64,000 bases of DNA from Thalassobellus sp050294475. Its GTDB lineage: Bacteria; Bacteroidota; Bacteroidia; Flavobacteriales; Flavobacteriaceae. The position numbers and the translations under genes were made by a program. The notes below the pieces were generated by a model. That model was not told the DNA's origin, searched no databases, and saw only the letters and a list, made by a program, of their open reading frames with translations. Of the stretch, positions 9,449 to 18,342 are shown in pieces (positions within the stretch are counted from its first letter, which is position 1; every line of letters begins with the position of its first letter). The stretch is taken from assembly GCA_050294475.1 (NCBI GenBank), contig JBNKOE010000021.1:248001-312000 (forward strand), in the 5' to 3' direction.

Positions 9449-10543
9449 ATGGCAAAATCTTTAGAAACCTGTAAAAACTGCGAACAAAAGTTTAAAAAAG
9501 AGTTTAATTTTTGTCCGCATTGTGGGCAAAAAGCTAATGATGAGTTAACCATTAGGGTTTTGTTTTATAATACAATTAGTAATTATTTCTCTTTTGATGC
9601 TCGTTTTTTTAAGAGTTTTATCCCTTTATTGTTTAAGCCTGGTTATTTAGCTTCAAAATTCATTGAAGGAAAGCGTTTGTTGTACTTGCATCCAGCTCAA
9701 ATGTATTTGTTTATTACTGTAGTGTTCTTCTTTTTATTTTCTTTTGTTCAGCGTAATCAAATACAAAGCATAGATAAACAATTAGAAAAAACATTGTCTA
9801 AAGTAGACGTTTTAGATACAATGAGTGATGTTCGTATTAATGACTCTTTGCAAGTTGCTAAGTTGTTTAAAGAACAAACAGAAGATTCTATTGTGAAGAA
9901 AATTTTAAATAAAAACAAGTTTTTAGCGACCATGTCTGAAGAGAAGATAGATGTGTTAGTAAATAAAAACACTCATAGTTATAATAAAAGAGGTGGGTTT
10001 TCATTAGGGTTTGATGATAAGAAAATAGATTCACTTATAGCTTTAGAAGCACCAGTTGAAGATATTTATGAAGCTATGGGAATGAATAGTGATGCAGGTT
10101 GGTTTACTAAGCGCTTGTTTGCTCAGACTTTAAAACTTTATAAAACAAGAAAGGGAGGGAGTATTTTACAAGCCTTTTATGATGCTATACCAGTAGCAAT
10201 GTTCTTTTTGTTGCCGATTTTTGCTTTATTATTAAAATTGTTTTTTAGAAAAGAAGGAGCATATGCACATCATTTAGTGTTTAGTTTTTATTATTTCTCT
10301 TTTCTTTTTACAGTTTTTAGTATTATAATAGGTGTTAATTTTATTACAGATACACCTGCTTGGATTGATGTATTGATTATGATTTCAACTTTTATTTATC
10401 TCATTATAGCTCTAAAATACTTTTATCAACAAAGAGTTTTTAAAAGCATTATTAAAGGAAGTATAGTTACGTTTTTATTTTTGTCTTTTGTTGCGCCTTT
10501 AACCTTTTTTATGTTGGGAGCATTTGCCTTTTTATCTTATTAA
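9449..10543 (+). CDS. DUF3667-type zinc-ribbon membrane protein
   Basis: The 364-residue protein opens with a zinc ribbon, Cys8-x2-Cys11 and Cys22-x2-Cys25 (FCPHCGQKA). A conserved stretch follows (DARFFKSFIPLLFKPGYLASKFIEGKR), leading into a membrane helix at about 85-105. A charged loop of about 135 residues comes next, then three or four more helices to the C-terminus. This layout is that of the DUF3667 family common in Bacteroidota, whose role is unknown. It stands alone between a divergent gene and convergent uvrA. Confidence 0.8.
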   Translation: MAKSLETCKNCEQKFKKEFNFCPHCGQKANDELTIRVLFYNTISNYFSFDARFFKSFIPLLFKPGYLASKFIEGKRLLYLHPAQMYLFITVVFFFLFSFVQRNQIQSIDKQLEKTLSKVDVLDTMSDVRINDSLQVAKLFKEQTEDSIVKKILNKNKFLATMSEEKIDVLVNKNTHSYNKRGGFSLGFDDKKIDSLIALEAPVEDIYEAMGMNSDAGWFTKRLFAQTLKLYKTRKGGSILQAFYDAIPVAMFFLLPIFALLLKLFFRKEGAYAHHLVFSFYYFSFLFTVFSIIIGVNFITDTPAWIDVLIMISTFIYLIIALKYFYQQRVFKSIIKGSIVTFLFLSFVAPLTFFMLGAFAFLSY

Positions 10544-10733
10544 TTTTGTTTCTTTTAGAAGTTTTTATTGTGGCAATCTAAAGACCAAATCTGAATTCGA
10601 AATTAGTATTCTTATTAGTCTTAAATGTTTTAGCTAAGCTCCATACTATAAATATTTACTTCTGTTTTAGGTTTTATATTTGAAAAATAGACTCTATTTT
10701 CAACAGTTTTAACATTTGTAGAAACTCTAATGG

Positions 10734-13517
10734 CTATAATTTTTCTTTTAAATATTTGCCAATTTCAGAGGTTTTGATTTTAACAATTTCTTCAGGAGTA
10801 CCTGTAGCAACAATATTACCGCCTGATTCTCCGCCTTTCGGTCCTAAATCGATTATGTGGTCGGCACATTTAATAAGTTCTATGTTGTGTTCTATAACTA
10901 TAATAGAATGACCGTTTTCAATCAAAGCATTAAATGACTTTAATAATTTTTGAATATCATGAAAGTGTAAACCAGTAGTTGGTTCGTCAAAAATGAAAAG
11001 AGCCTTATCTTTATTACTTCCTTTACCTAAAAAGGATGCTAGTTTAATACGCTGCGCTTCACCACCAGAAAGGGTAGAAGAGCTTTGTCCTAAAGTTACA
11101 TAGCCTAAACCTACGTCTTGTAATGGTTGTAGTTTCTTTTTTATTTTAGTTTGCTCGGTAGTTTCAAAAAAAGCAATGGCATCATCTATGGTGAGGTTTA
11201 AAATATCATCAATATTTTTATTAGCAAATGTAACTTCTAGAACTTCTTTTTTAAAGCGTTTTCCTTTACATGTTTCGCATTCTAGATGCACATCTGCCAT
11301 GAATTGCATTTCAATAGTTACTTCACCTTCACCTTTACAAGTTTCACAACGTCCGCCATCTACGTTAAATGAAAAATGTTTAGCTTGGTAATTTCTTATG
11401 GTGCTTAATTTTTGTTTTGAAAACAACGCACGAATATCATCATACGCCTTAATGTATGTAACAGGGTTAGAACGTGATGATCTGCCAATAGGGTTCTGAT
11501 CTACAAATTCTATATGTTTAATGTTACTGTAATTACCTTCTAAAGAAGTAAATTGTCCTGGTTTGTCACCAAAATCGGTTAGCTTTTTTTGTATAGCAGG
11601 AAATAGAATTTTTTTAACAAGTGTACTTTTTCCACTACCAGAAACACCTGTTATAACAGTAAGCATTCCAAGAGGAAAACGCACATCAATATTCTTAAGA
11701 TTATTTTCTCGAGCACCTTTTATATTGATATAATATTTTGATTCGCGTCGTTTTTTAGGAACTTCAATTTTTAAAGTTTCATTTAAATACTGAGCTGTTA
11801 ACGATTTTGAAGCCAGTATGTTATTAAAAGTTCCGTTTGCTACTACATGGCCACCAAGTGTTCCTGCTTCAGGGCCAATATCAATAATGCTATCGGCAGC
11901 TTTCATAATGTCTTCATCATGTTCAACAACAATTACAGTGTTTCCTAAATCACGTAATTGTTTTAATACATGAATAAGGCGTTCTGTGTCTTTTGGATGT
12001 AAACCAATACTAGGTTCGTCTAAAATATACATAGATCCTACAAGGCTACTTCCTAATGAAGTTGCTAAGTTAATACGTTGACTTTCGCCTCCAGATAAAG
12101 TATTCGAGCGTCTGTTAAGTGTTAAATAATCGAGCCCTACATTGGCAAGAAAAGCAAGTCTGTTATTTATTTCTTTTAATAGCCTGTTGGCTATTTGTGT
12201 GTCGTAATCGTTTAATTCTAATTGTTTAAAGAAGTTTGTTAGCTTGTCTAGAGGCATTTCAACCAAATCTGTAATAGTTACTCCAGCTATTTTTACATAA
12301 TTAGCTTCTTCACGTAATCGTTTACCATTACAAGCTTTACATTTTGTTTTTCCGCGGTAACGCGATAGCATTACACGGTTTTGAATTTTGTAGGCTTTAG
12401 ATTCTAATTCTGCAAAAAAGGAATTTAAGCCTTCAAAATATTGATTTCCGTCCCAGATAAGTTGCTTTTGTTTGTTAGTTAACTCAAAATAAGGCTTATG
12501 AATTGGAAAATCAAATTTATGAGAATTGTTGACAAGCTGGTCTTTATACCAGCTCATACTTTCACCGCGCCAAGGAAAAATAGCATTTTCGTAAATTGAA
12601 AGACCTGTGTTAGGTATAACTAAATCATCATCAATACCAATAATATCTCCATAACCTTCACATTTAGGGCAAGCTCCATAAGGATTATTAAAGCTAAATA
12701 AATGTACATTGGGTTCTAAAAAGGTAATGCCATCTAATTCAAATTTGTTGCTAAAATGACGTTGTTTATTATCAGAAAGCGTTTCAATAAAACATTCACC
12801 TTTTCCTTCAAAGAAAGCTGTTTGTATGGCGTCAGCTAAACGATTAAAGAAATCTTCTTCATCTTTAGTAATAATTCTATCTACAACTAAAAGGATAGTG
12901 TCTTTTTCATTTATATTATTTGCTTCATCAATTCTAACAATGCTATTGTTTACTTTAATTCTAGCATAACCTTGTTGATTTAACACTTTAAGTTTGTCTT
13001 CTATGTTGCGTCCTTCTTCTAAATGAATAGGAGCGAGGAGTAGCAGCTTTTCTCTTTCAGGAAATGTTTTTAAATAATTTAAAACATCAGTAACGGTGTC
13101 TTTTTTAATTTCATTGCCAGAAATTGGAGAATAGGTTTTTCCTATTCTAGCGAATAATAATTTTAAATAATCGTAAATTTCGGTAGTTGTACCAACAGTT
13201 GAACGAGGATTGGTTGAATTTACTTTTTGTTCAATCGCTATTGCCGGAGCAATACCTTTTATATAATCTACTTTTGGTTTGTTTAGTCTGCCTAAAAATT
13301 GTCGCGCATAGCTAGATAAGCTTTCAACATAGCGTCTTTGTCCTTCAGCATATAAGGTATCAAAAGCTAAGCTAGATTTTCCAGAGCCTGAAAGACCTGT
13401 AATAACTACTAATTTGTTTCGAGGTATAACAACATCAATATTTTTTAAGTTATGCAATTTTGCTCCTTTAATAATGATGTTCTCTTTCGGGTTAACTTCA
13501 GAAATAGTAGTGTTCAT
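10734..13517 (-). CDS. uvrA: Excinuclease ABC subunit A
   Basis: At 927 residues this has the full UvrA layout. The first ATPase has a Walker A (GLSGSGKSSLAF, near residue 42) and signature LSGGESQRINLA followed by LDEPSIGLHP. The second has GVSGSGKSTLV, LSGGEAQRIKLA and FDEPTTGLH. Cys pairs of the zinc modules are visible in CPKCEGYG, CKACNGKRL and in the paired CETCKGEGE/CETCKGKRF. With UvrB and UvrC (not in this window) it recognises bulky DNA lesions in nucleotide excision repair. Length and motifs are normal. Confidence 0.97.
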   Translation of the reverse strand: MNTTISEVNPKENIIIKGAKLHNLKNIDVVIPRNKLVVITGLSGSGKSSLAFDTLYAEGQRRYVESLSSYARQFLGRLNKPKVDYIKGIAPAIAIEQKVNSTNPRSTVGTTTEIYDYLKLLFARIGKTYSPISGNEIKKDTVTDVLNYLKTFPEREKLLLLAPIHLEEGRNIEDKLKVLNQQGYARIKVNNSIVRIDEANNINEKDTILLVVDRIITKDEEDFFNRLADAIQTAFFEGKGECFIETLSDNKQRHFSNKFELDGITFLEPNVHLFSFNNPYGACPKCEGYGDIIGIDDDLVIPNTGLSIYENAIFPWRGESMSWYKDQLVNNSHKFDFPIHKPYFELTNKQKQLIWDGNQYFEGLNSFFAELESKAYKIQNRVMLSRYRGKTKCKACNGKRLREEANYVKIAGVTITDLVEMPLDKLTNFFKQLELNDYDTQIANRLLKEINNRLAFLANVGLDYLTLNRRSNTLSGGESQRINLATSLGSSLVGSMYILDEPSIGLHPKDTERLIHVLKQLRDLGNTVIVVEHDEDIMKAADSIIDIGPEAGTLGGHVVANGTFNNILASKSLTAQYLNETLKIEVPKKRRESKYYINIKGARENNLKNIDVRFPLGMLTVITGVSGSGKSTLVKKILFPAIQKKLTDFGDKPGQFTSLEGNYSNIKHIEFVDQNPIGRSSRSNPVTYIKAYDDIRALFSKQKLSTIRNYQAKHFSFNVDGGRCETCKGEGEVTIEMQFMADVHLECETCKGKRFKKEVLEVTFANKNIDDILNLTIDDAIAFFETTEQTKIKKKLQPLQDVGLGYVTLGQSSSTLSGGEAQRIKLASFLGKGSNKDKALFIFDEPTTGLHFHDIQKLLKSFNALIENGHSIIVIEHNIELIKCADHIIDLGPKGGESGGNIVATGTPEEIVKIKTSEIGKYLKEKL

Positions 13518-13541
13518 AGACTTTTAAGAGGAATAATTGCA

Positions 13542-13549
13542 CAAAGATA
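13542..13549 (-). promoter_or_regulatory. Putative -7 box of the uvrA promoter
   Basis: The minus strand reads TATCTTTG, matching TAnnTTTG, 25 bases upstream of the uvrA ATG. No clear -33 TTG is present at the expected distance, so it is a half-supported promoter. Confidence 0.45.
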
Positions 13550-13614
13550 CTATAAGTAAATCAGCTTAAAAAATGAGATTTAGCACAAAGTATTGTTAAA
13601 AAAATAAAATAATT

Positions 13615-13647
13615 TTTGCTTTTTAGGAATGATTGTTGTTATATTTG
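13615..13647 (+). promoter_or_regulatory. Bacteroidota-type promoter of the ECF sigma gene
   Basis: TTTG (13615-13618), a 21-base spacer and TATATTTG (13640-13647) match the flavobacterial -33/-7 consensus well. Transcription from here would give a leader of roughly 100 bases before the ATG at 13756. That leader contains the long inverted repeat at 13689-13751. Confidence 0.6.
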
Positions 13648-13688
13648 GTTTATTAATCATAATAAAAACTTATTGCCTATAGTATAAT

Positions 13689-13751
13689 ATTACTTTTAAA
13701 CATGTAACCCCAAAAAAGCAAAGAAGCCCTCTTCTGTGCGTTAAAAGTAAT
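13689..13751 (+). promoter_or_regulatory. Inverted repeat in the leader of the sigma factor mRNA
   Basis: ATTACTTTTAA (13689-13699) and TTAAAAGTAAT (13741-13751) are perfect 11-base inverted repeats. The second arm ends four bases before the start codon. The 41-base interval holds a short GAAG-CCCT-CTTC hairpin. In the transcript the two arms could pair and affect ribosome access. This is inference from sequence alone. Confidence 0.4.
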
Positions 13752-13755
13752 TATT

Positions 13756-14340
13756 ATGCAAAAAGAAGTTATTCAAGATTCTCTATTAGTTAGTAACTAT
13801 ATTAAAGGCGATGAAAGTGCTTTAGAAATTCTTATTACAAGGCACAAACAAAAAATCTACAGTTTTATATATTCAAAAGTATATGATAAAGATGTTGCTG
13901 AGGATATTTTTCAGGATACTTTTATAAAAGTGATACGTACATTAAAGCGTGGTGCTTATAATGAAGAAGGTAAATTTTTACCATGGGTTATGCGTATTTC
14001 ACATAATTTAGTTATTGATTTTTTTAGAAAAAATAACAGAATGCCAAAATTTGATAATGCTGGTGATTTTAATATATTTTCTGTTTTAAGTGATACGAGC
14101 TTAAATGCTGAAAAAACTATTATTAAAGAACAGGTTGAAAATGATGTAAGACGTTTAGTTGATGAGCTTCCTGATGACCAACGTGAAGTTTTATTGATGC
14201 GTATTTATAATGATATGAGTTTTAAAGAAATATCAGACAGAACAGGTGTTAGTATTAATACGGCATTGGGACGTATGCGTTACGCATTAATAAATTTGAG
14301 AAAGATAATTGATAAACATAATATTGTTTTAACAAATTGA
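13756..14340 (+). CDS. ECF-type RNA polymerase sigma factor
   Basis: The protein has 194 residues. Region 2 spans about 25-95 (YSFIYSKVYDKDVAEDIFQDTFIKV, then FLPWVMRISHNLVIDFFRKNNR). Region 4 spans about 130-185 (LPDDQREVLLMRIYNDMSFKEIS and TGVSINTALGRMRYALINLRK, the helix-turn-helix for the -35 element). No anti-sigma gene of recognisable type is adjacent; a 47-residue protein follows instead. Regulon and signal are unknown. It has its own good promoter and a structured leader. Confidence 0.92.
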   Translation: MQKEVIQDSLLVSNYIKGDESALEILITRHKQKIYSFIYSKVYDKDVAEDIFQDTFIKVIRTLKRGAYNEEGKFLPWVMRISHNLVIDFFRKNNRMPKFDNAGDFNIFSVLSDTSLNAEKTIIKEQVENDVRRLVDELPDDQREVLLMRIYNDMSFKEISDRTGVSINTALGRMRYALINLRKIIDKHNIVLTN

Positions 14341-14397
14341 TACAATAAAGTGATGTTTGTTGCGTTTTTATTTTGAATTAATTTTTAAAACATAAAA

Positions 14398-14541
14398 ATG
14401 GCAAAACTTTACTCTGAAAAATCTTTTAAAATTAACGATCTAAAACCGAAAGAAGAAACGGTTAATTTTCTTCTAAATTATTCTAAGGCTTTAAGTGTTA
14501 TAGATTATAATAAATTGAAGTTTGAAGCGCTTCTAAACTAG
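14398..14541 (+). CDS. Small conserved-looking 47-residue protein downstream of the sigma factor
   Basis: An ATG at 14398 opens a 47-codon frame ending in TAG at 14541, translating to MAKLYSEKSFKINDLKPKEE followed by TVNFLLNYSKALSVIDYNKL and KFEALLN. It lies 57 bases after the sigma gene on the same strand and is closed by a good hairpin terminator, which supports a real co-transcribed gene. The composition is that of a normal protein with two likely helices. I recall similar short proteins after this sigma factor in other flavobacteria, but no function. A role as partner or modulator of the sigma factor is possible but unproven. Confidence 0.75.
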   Translation: MAKLYSEKSFKINDLKPKEETVNFLLNYSKALSVIDYNKLKFEALLN

Positions 14542-14547
14542 GTTTTC

Positions 14548-14578
14548 AAAAAGTTCTAATTGGTCGTTAGGACTTTTT
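14548..14578. terminator. Bidirectional hairpin terminator
   Basis: AAAAAGTTCTAA (14548-14559) pairs with TTAGGACTTTTT (14567-14578) over 12 positions with one G-T, around a 7-base loop. It sits six bases after the 47-residue gene. Its right arm contains the stop codon of the convergent nth gene, so it can serve both transcripts. Confidence 0.75.
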
Positions 14579-15226
14579 TAATTTATAATAGTCGTCAATT
14601 ACAGATTGTCTTCCTATAGTTTTGGTAATGGTGTCTTTTTCAAGATTCCATCCTCGTGCAGGTGAGTATTCACGACCATACCATATAATTTGAAGGTGTA
14701 AATCATTCCATAATTCTTTTGGAAATAATCTTTTAGCGTCTTTTTCGGTTTGAGCAACATTTTTCCCGTTACTTAAATTCCATCGGTACATTAATCTGTG
14801 AATGTGTGTATCTACAGGGAATGCAGGAACACCAAATGCTTGAGACATAACTACGCTTGCTGTTTTGTGGCCAACAGCAGGTAGTTTTTCTAAAGCCTCA
14901 AAGCTTTGAGGAACTTTTCCATTGTGCTTTTCTATTAAAATTTTAGATAGACCATAAATCCCTTTGCTTTTCATTGGAGATAAGCCACAAGGTTTTATTA
15001 TTTCTTTAATTTCTTCAACAGTAAGTTTAATCATGTCATAAGGATTATCTGCTTTTGCAAATAATATTGGAGTAATTTGATTCACTCGTACATCTGTGCA
15101 TTGTGCAGAGAGTAAAACAGCTACTAAAAGTGTATAAGGATCTTTATGGTCTAGAGGAACAGGAATGGTTGGGTAATATTCTTTTAAGGTTTTTATAACA
15201 AAGTTAACCTTCTCTTTTTTAGTCAT
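14567..15226 (-). CDS. nth: Endonuclease III, Fe-S cluster motif missing
   Basis: The 219-residue protein is a HhH-GPD DNA glycosylase/AP lyase of base excision repair. The helix-hairpin-helix LPAVGHKTASVV carries the catalytic Lys121, and FPVDTHIHRL carries Asp139, matching Lys120 and Asp138 of the E. coli enzyme. The usual C-terminal 4Fe-4S ligands (C-x6-C-x2-C-x5-C) are absent: the only cysteines are Cys43 and Cys80, and the region reads REYSPARGWNLEKDTITKT. Core catalysis should still be possible. It stands alone, divergent from bcp, with a TAACTTTG -7-like box at 15249-15256. Confidence 0.93.
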   Translation of the reverse strand: MTKKEKVNFVIKTLKEYYPTIPVPLDHKDPYTLLVAVLLSAQCTDVRVNQITPILFAKADNPYDMIKLTVEEIKEIIKPCGLSPMKSKGIYGLSKILIEKHNGKVPQSFEALEKLPAVGHKTASVVMSQAFGVPAFPVDTHIHRLMYRWNLSNGKNVAQTEKDAKRLFPKELWNDLHLQIIWYGREYSPARGWNLEKDTITKTIGRQSVIDDYYKLKKS

Positions 15227-15248
15227 AAGTTGTATTTTTGATAAAAAT

Positions 15249-15256
15249 CAAAGTTA
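15249..15256 (-). promoter_or_regulatory. Putative -7 box of the nth promoter
   Basis: The minus strand reads TAACTTTG, a TAnnTTTG match, 23 bases upstream of the nth ATG. No -33 TTG was found at standard spacing. Confidence 0.35.
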
Positions 15257-15344
15257 AGATTATGAAATGAACATAACTAATATTTTGAAACCTATCAAAG
15301 TATTCAATATGTTAATTGTTCAGGATTAGCTTATTAAAAACAAA

Positions 15345-15803
15345 ATGTATATGAAAACATTAAAACAAGGTGATGTAGTTCCAGATTTTTCAGCAAAAGA
15401 TGAGCAGGGAAATGTTATTTCATTAAGTGATTTTAAAGGAAAGAAATTGATTGTATTTTTTTATCCAAAGGCTAGTACTCCAGGATGTACAGCCGAAGCT
15501 TGTAATTTAAGAGATAATTATAAAGTATTAAAAGAGCAAGGGTATGAGCTTTTAGGTGTTAGTGCAGATTCTGAAAAAAGACAAGCTAATTTTAAAAATA
15601 AGTATGAGTTTCCTTTTCCGCTTTTAGCCGATGAAGATAAGGTAGTTATAAACACTTTTGGTGTTTGGGGGCCTAAAAAGTTTATGGGTAAAGAGTATGA
15701 TGGTATTCATAGAATGACTTTTGTAATTGATGAGAATGGTGTTGTAGATCGTGTAATTGAAAAAGTAAAAACTAAAGATCATGCAGCCCAAATTTTAGAA
15801 TAA
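15345..15803 (+). CDS. bcp: Thioredoxin-dependent thiol peroxidase (Bcp/PrxQ-type peroxiredoxin)
   Basis: This 152-residue protein has the AhpC/TSA peroxiredoxin fold. FFYPKASTPGCTAEACNLRD contains the peroxidatic Cys48 and the resolving Cys53 five residues later, the atypical 2-Cys arrangement of Bcp. It reduces hydrogen peroxide and organic hydroperoxides in the cytoplasm with electrons from thioredoxin. The start may be the ATG at 15345 (MYMKTLK) or the one at 15351; most relatives begin at the equivalent of the second. A strong terminator follows. Confidence 0.95.
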   Translation: MYMKTLKQGDVVPDFSAKDEQGNVISLSDFKGKKLIVFFYPKASTPGCTAEACNLRDNYKVLKEQGYELLGVSADSEKRQANFKNKYEFPFPLLADEDKVVINTFGVWGPKKFMGKEYDGIHRMTFVIDENGVVDRVIEKVKTKDHAAQILE

Positions 15804-15804
15804 A

Positions 15805-15836
15805 AAAAAGCGTTCATTGAAAAATGAACGCTTTTT
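15805..15836. terminator. Strong bidirectional intrinsic terminator
   Basis: AAAAAGCGTTCATT (15805-15818) and AATGAACGCTTTTT (15823-15836) form a perfect 14-bp stem with a GAAA tetraloop and end in a T run. It lies one base after the bcp stop codon and 22 bases beyond the end of the convergent gene at 15858. Confidence 0.92.
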
Positions 15837-15857
15837 AATTTCTTTTTAATAAAGATA

Positions 15858-17321
15858 TTATTTTCTTCTACCTTTTAAAGTTAAAGGTTTTCTGGTATAT
15901 CCAAATAAGCGATAATCTTTAATTAAATCGGCTGTTCCTTCTGGAACCATAGATTCCCATCCGCTTTCACCATCAGTTATCATTCTTAAGATTTCACGAG
16001 AAAATATATTCATAATACTTTCGTCGTAATCTGTTATATCAATAACTTTTCCATTGTATTTAAAGAATTTATATAATTCTTTCATACGTGGGTATACTTT
16101 TAAGTTTTCACTAGTAATTAACTCACCTGTTTTAGCATCCTTCATAGGGTATAGGTATACCTTTAAATCTTTAAAGAATAACTTACCAAAGGCTTCTAAT
16201 ATACCACCACTTATATGTCGGTAGTATTTTTCATCGAAAATATCAATTAAATTACTAACTCCCATGGCTAATCCCATTCTGGCTTTGGTGTATTTTGAGA
16301 AATATTCAACCACTTTAAAGTATTCTTGGAAATTTGAAATCATTACTGATTGTCCAAGAGAACATAGTAAATCGGCTCTATCTATAAAATCCTGTTCGTC
16401 AATTTCACCCTCAGCTCTTAAGTTGGAAAGTGTTATTTCAAATACAACTACAGTTTTGTCTTTATCTACTTTGCTTTCTTTGGTAAACATATCGTATGAT
16501 TTCTCATACATTTCCATATTTACCTTAGTAACAGGTCTGAAACTACCACGAAGTGCTAAAATATTTTTTTTGTAAAAAACTTTTGCTGGTAAAACATTGG
16601 TGCCATCAGGACCAAACATTACGGCATCTGTCATCCCGTTTTTAACAAGTTGTAAACTCATTAAACGGTTATCAACGTTTTTAAATACAGGGCCAGAAAA
16701 ATTTATAGTATCAATTTCTAATTGATCTTTATCTAAGTGATCGTATAGGTAGCGTAATAATTTTTTAGGCTCGTTGTATTTGTAAAATGCTCCATATATA
16801 AGGTTTGTACCAAGCACCCCAAGGGTTTCTTGTTGTAAACGCGCATCTGTTTCTTTAAAGCGTAGGTGTAAAATAATTTCATTATAATCGCCATTTGCTT
16901 CAACCTGATATTTAATTCCAACCCAACCATGACCTTTAAATTGTTTAGCAAAATCAATAGTAGCTACAGTGTTTGCATAAGTGAAAAATATTTTATTTGG
17001 GTTGTTTTGACGCGTAAGCCTATTTTCCATGAGATTCATTTCATGAATAAGCATTTTTCTTAATCGTGCTTCTGTTACATAACGCCCATCATCTTCAGCT
17101 CCATAAATGGCATCACTAAAATCTTTATCATAAGCAGACATAGCTTTTGCTATAGTTCCAGATGCACCACCAGCTCTAAAAAAATGCCTACAGGTTTCTT
17201 GTCCAGCTCCAATTTCAGCAAATGTTCCGTAAATATTTTCATTTAAATTTATACGAAGTGCTTTCGATTTTAATGAAGGAATATCATTAAATTCTTTGTC
17301 GCCTTTAATCCTAATTTCCAT
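15858..17321 (-). CDS. Conserved Bacteroidota cytosolic protein, function not recognised
   Basis: From the chosen ATG at 17321 (MEIRIKGDKEFNDIPSLKSK) it has 487 residues. A longer frame with 13 extra codons opens at 17360, but those codons overlap a TACCTTTG -7-like box (17349-17356 on the minus strand), so the shorter start is preferred. The sequence is soluble, without a signal peptide or membrane helix. Striking segments are GTFAEIGAGQETCRHFFRAG, GPDGTNVLPAKVFYKKN and the basic end KPLTLKGRRK. I recall family members in other flavobacteria under unreliable names, so I assign no function. Confidence 0.85.
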   Translation of the reverse strand: MEIRIKGDKEFNDIPSLKSKALRINLNENIYGTFAEIGAGQETCRHFFRAGGASGTIAKAMSAYDKDFSDAIYGAEDDGRYVTEARLRKMLIHEMNLMENRLTRQNNPNKIFFTYANTVATIDFAKQFKGHGWVGIKYQVEANGDYNEIILHLRFKETDARLQQETLGVLGTNLIYGAFYKYNEPKKLLRYLYDHLDKDQLEIDTINFSGPVFKNVDNRLMSLQLVKNGMTDAVMFGPDGTNVLPAKVFYKKNILALRGSFRPVTKVNMEMYEKSYDMFTKESKVDKDKTVVVFEITLSNLRAEGEIDEQDFIDRADLLCSLGQSVMISNFQEYFKVVEYFSKYTKARMGLAMGVSNLIDIFDEKYYRHISGGILEAFGKLFFKDLKVYLYPMKDAKTGELITSENLKVYPRMKELYKFFKYNGKVIDITDYDESIMNIFSREILRMITDGESGWESMVPEGTADLIKDYRLFGYTRKPLTLKGRRK

Positions 17322-17348
17322 GCTATTTTGGGTTATAAATGTATTAAA

Positions 17349-17356
17349 CAAAGGTA
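17349..17356 (-). promoter_or_regulatory. Putative -7 box for the gene at 15858-17321
   Basis: The minus strand reads TACCTTTG, a TAnnTTTG match, 28 bases upstream of the preferred start. It lies within the longer alternative frame and so argues against that longer start. No -33 element was identified. Confidence 0.4.
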
Positions 17357-17568
17357 TCAAATAATAGAATTAAAAAAAAAATAACTTTAATTTTGTTGCT
17401 TAGAACGCTTACTTTTACCTTGTGAGTGTTTTGCATTTAATATTTTATATATTTCATTAAAAAAGCATTAGTTATATTGTGAATTGTTAAGTAATTATTT
17501 GGTAATTCACTTTGTTTTTATGAAATTCTATGTCAAAAGATATATTTACTAAATAATAATTAATTTTT

Positions 17569-18330
17569 TTGAAAATAACTTTTTTAGGTACAGGTACATC
17601 TCAAGGAATTCCAATAATAGGGAGTACGCATCCTGTTTGTTTAAGTAAAGATTCTAAAGATAAACGTTTGCGGGTTTCTGTTTTAGTAGAATGGGATAAC
17701 TATGCATATGTTGTTGATTGTGGTCCTGATTTTAGATATCAAATGTTACGAGCTCACTGTAGTAAAATTGATGGCATTGTTTTTACTCATGAACATTCAG
17801 ACCATGTTATGGGGTTTGATGACATCAGGCCGTTTTATTTCAGGCAAGGTGATATTCCAATTTATGCACATAAGCGTGTATTAAAATCGTTGCGTAAAAG
17901 ATTTGATTATGTATTTGCAACTAAGAATAAATATCCGGGAGCGCCTTCGGTTATTGCAAATCGTATAAAAAACAAACCCTTTTGTTTAGGTAATTTAGAA
18001 GTTGTTCCTATAAAAGCAAAGCATGCAGAGCTGCAGGTTTTTGGATTTAGGTTTAATGATTTTGCATATTTAACAGATGTGAAGACTATTAAAGATAAAG
18101 AAATAGAGAAGCTTAAAAATGTTAAAGTATTAGTGGTTAATGCGCTGCGTTTAGAACCACATCGTTCTCATTTTAATTTAGATGAAGCTTTACAGTTTAT
18201 TAATAAGGTTAAACCTGAAAAAGCTTATTTAACACATATAAGTCATTTATTAGGTTTTCATGAAGAAGTAGAAAAAACATTACCAAAAAATGTATTTTTG
18301 GCCTATGATGGTTTGCAAATAAATTTATAA
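17569..18330 (+). CDS. MBL-fold metallo-hydrolase (PhnP-like), TTG start
   Basis: The protein has 253 residues. The frame opens with a TTG codon at 17569 (KITFLGTGTSQGIPIIG follows), and no in-frame ATG precedes this conserved start. The metal-binding motif HEHSDH is at about residues 75-80 (FTHEHSDHVMGFDDIRPF). Further ligands are likely in AKHAELQVFGFR and LTHISHLLGFH. The layout matches PhnP-type phosphodiesterases of the metallo-beta-lactamase superfamily. The exact substrate is unknown. The next gene starts 12 bases later and is probably co-transcribed. Confidence 0.88.
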   Translation: MKITFLGTGTSQGIPIIGSTHPVCLSKDSKDKRLRVSVLVEWDNYAYVVDCGPDFRYQMLRAHCSKIDGIVFTHEHSDHVMGFDDIRPFYFRQGDIPIYAHKRVLKSLRKRFDYVFATKNKYPGAPSVIANRIKNKPFCLGNLEVVPIKAKHAELQVFGFRFNDFAYLTDVKTIKDKEIEKLKNVKVLVVNALRLEPHRSHFNLDEALQFINKVKPEKAYLTHISHLLGFHEEVEKTLPKNVFLAYDGLQINL

Positions 18331-18342
18331 AGTATAGTAGAG

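Noticed and set aside
9361..9552. Minus-strand 63-codon frame overlapping the start of the zinc-ribbon gene
   Set aside because: It is the complement of the DUF3667 start, whose Cys pairs are a far better explanation.
16733..16957. Minus-strand 74-codon frame inside the conserved unknown gene
   Set aside because: It is an out-of-frame shadow on the same strand, without independent start signals or recognisable sequence.
17322..17360. Longer N-terminus (13 extra codons) for the gene at 15858
   Set aside because: The extra codons cover a TACCTTTG -7-like box, and the likely conserved start is MEIRIKGDKEF.
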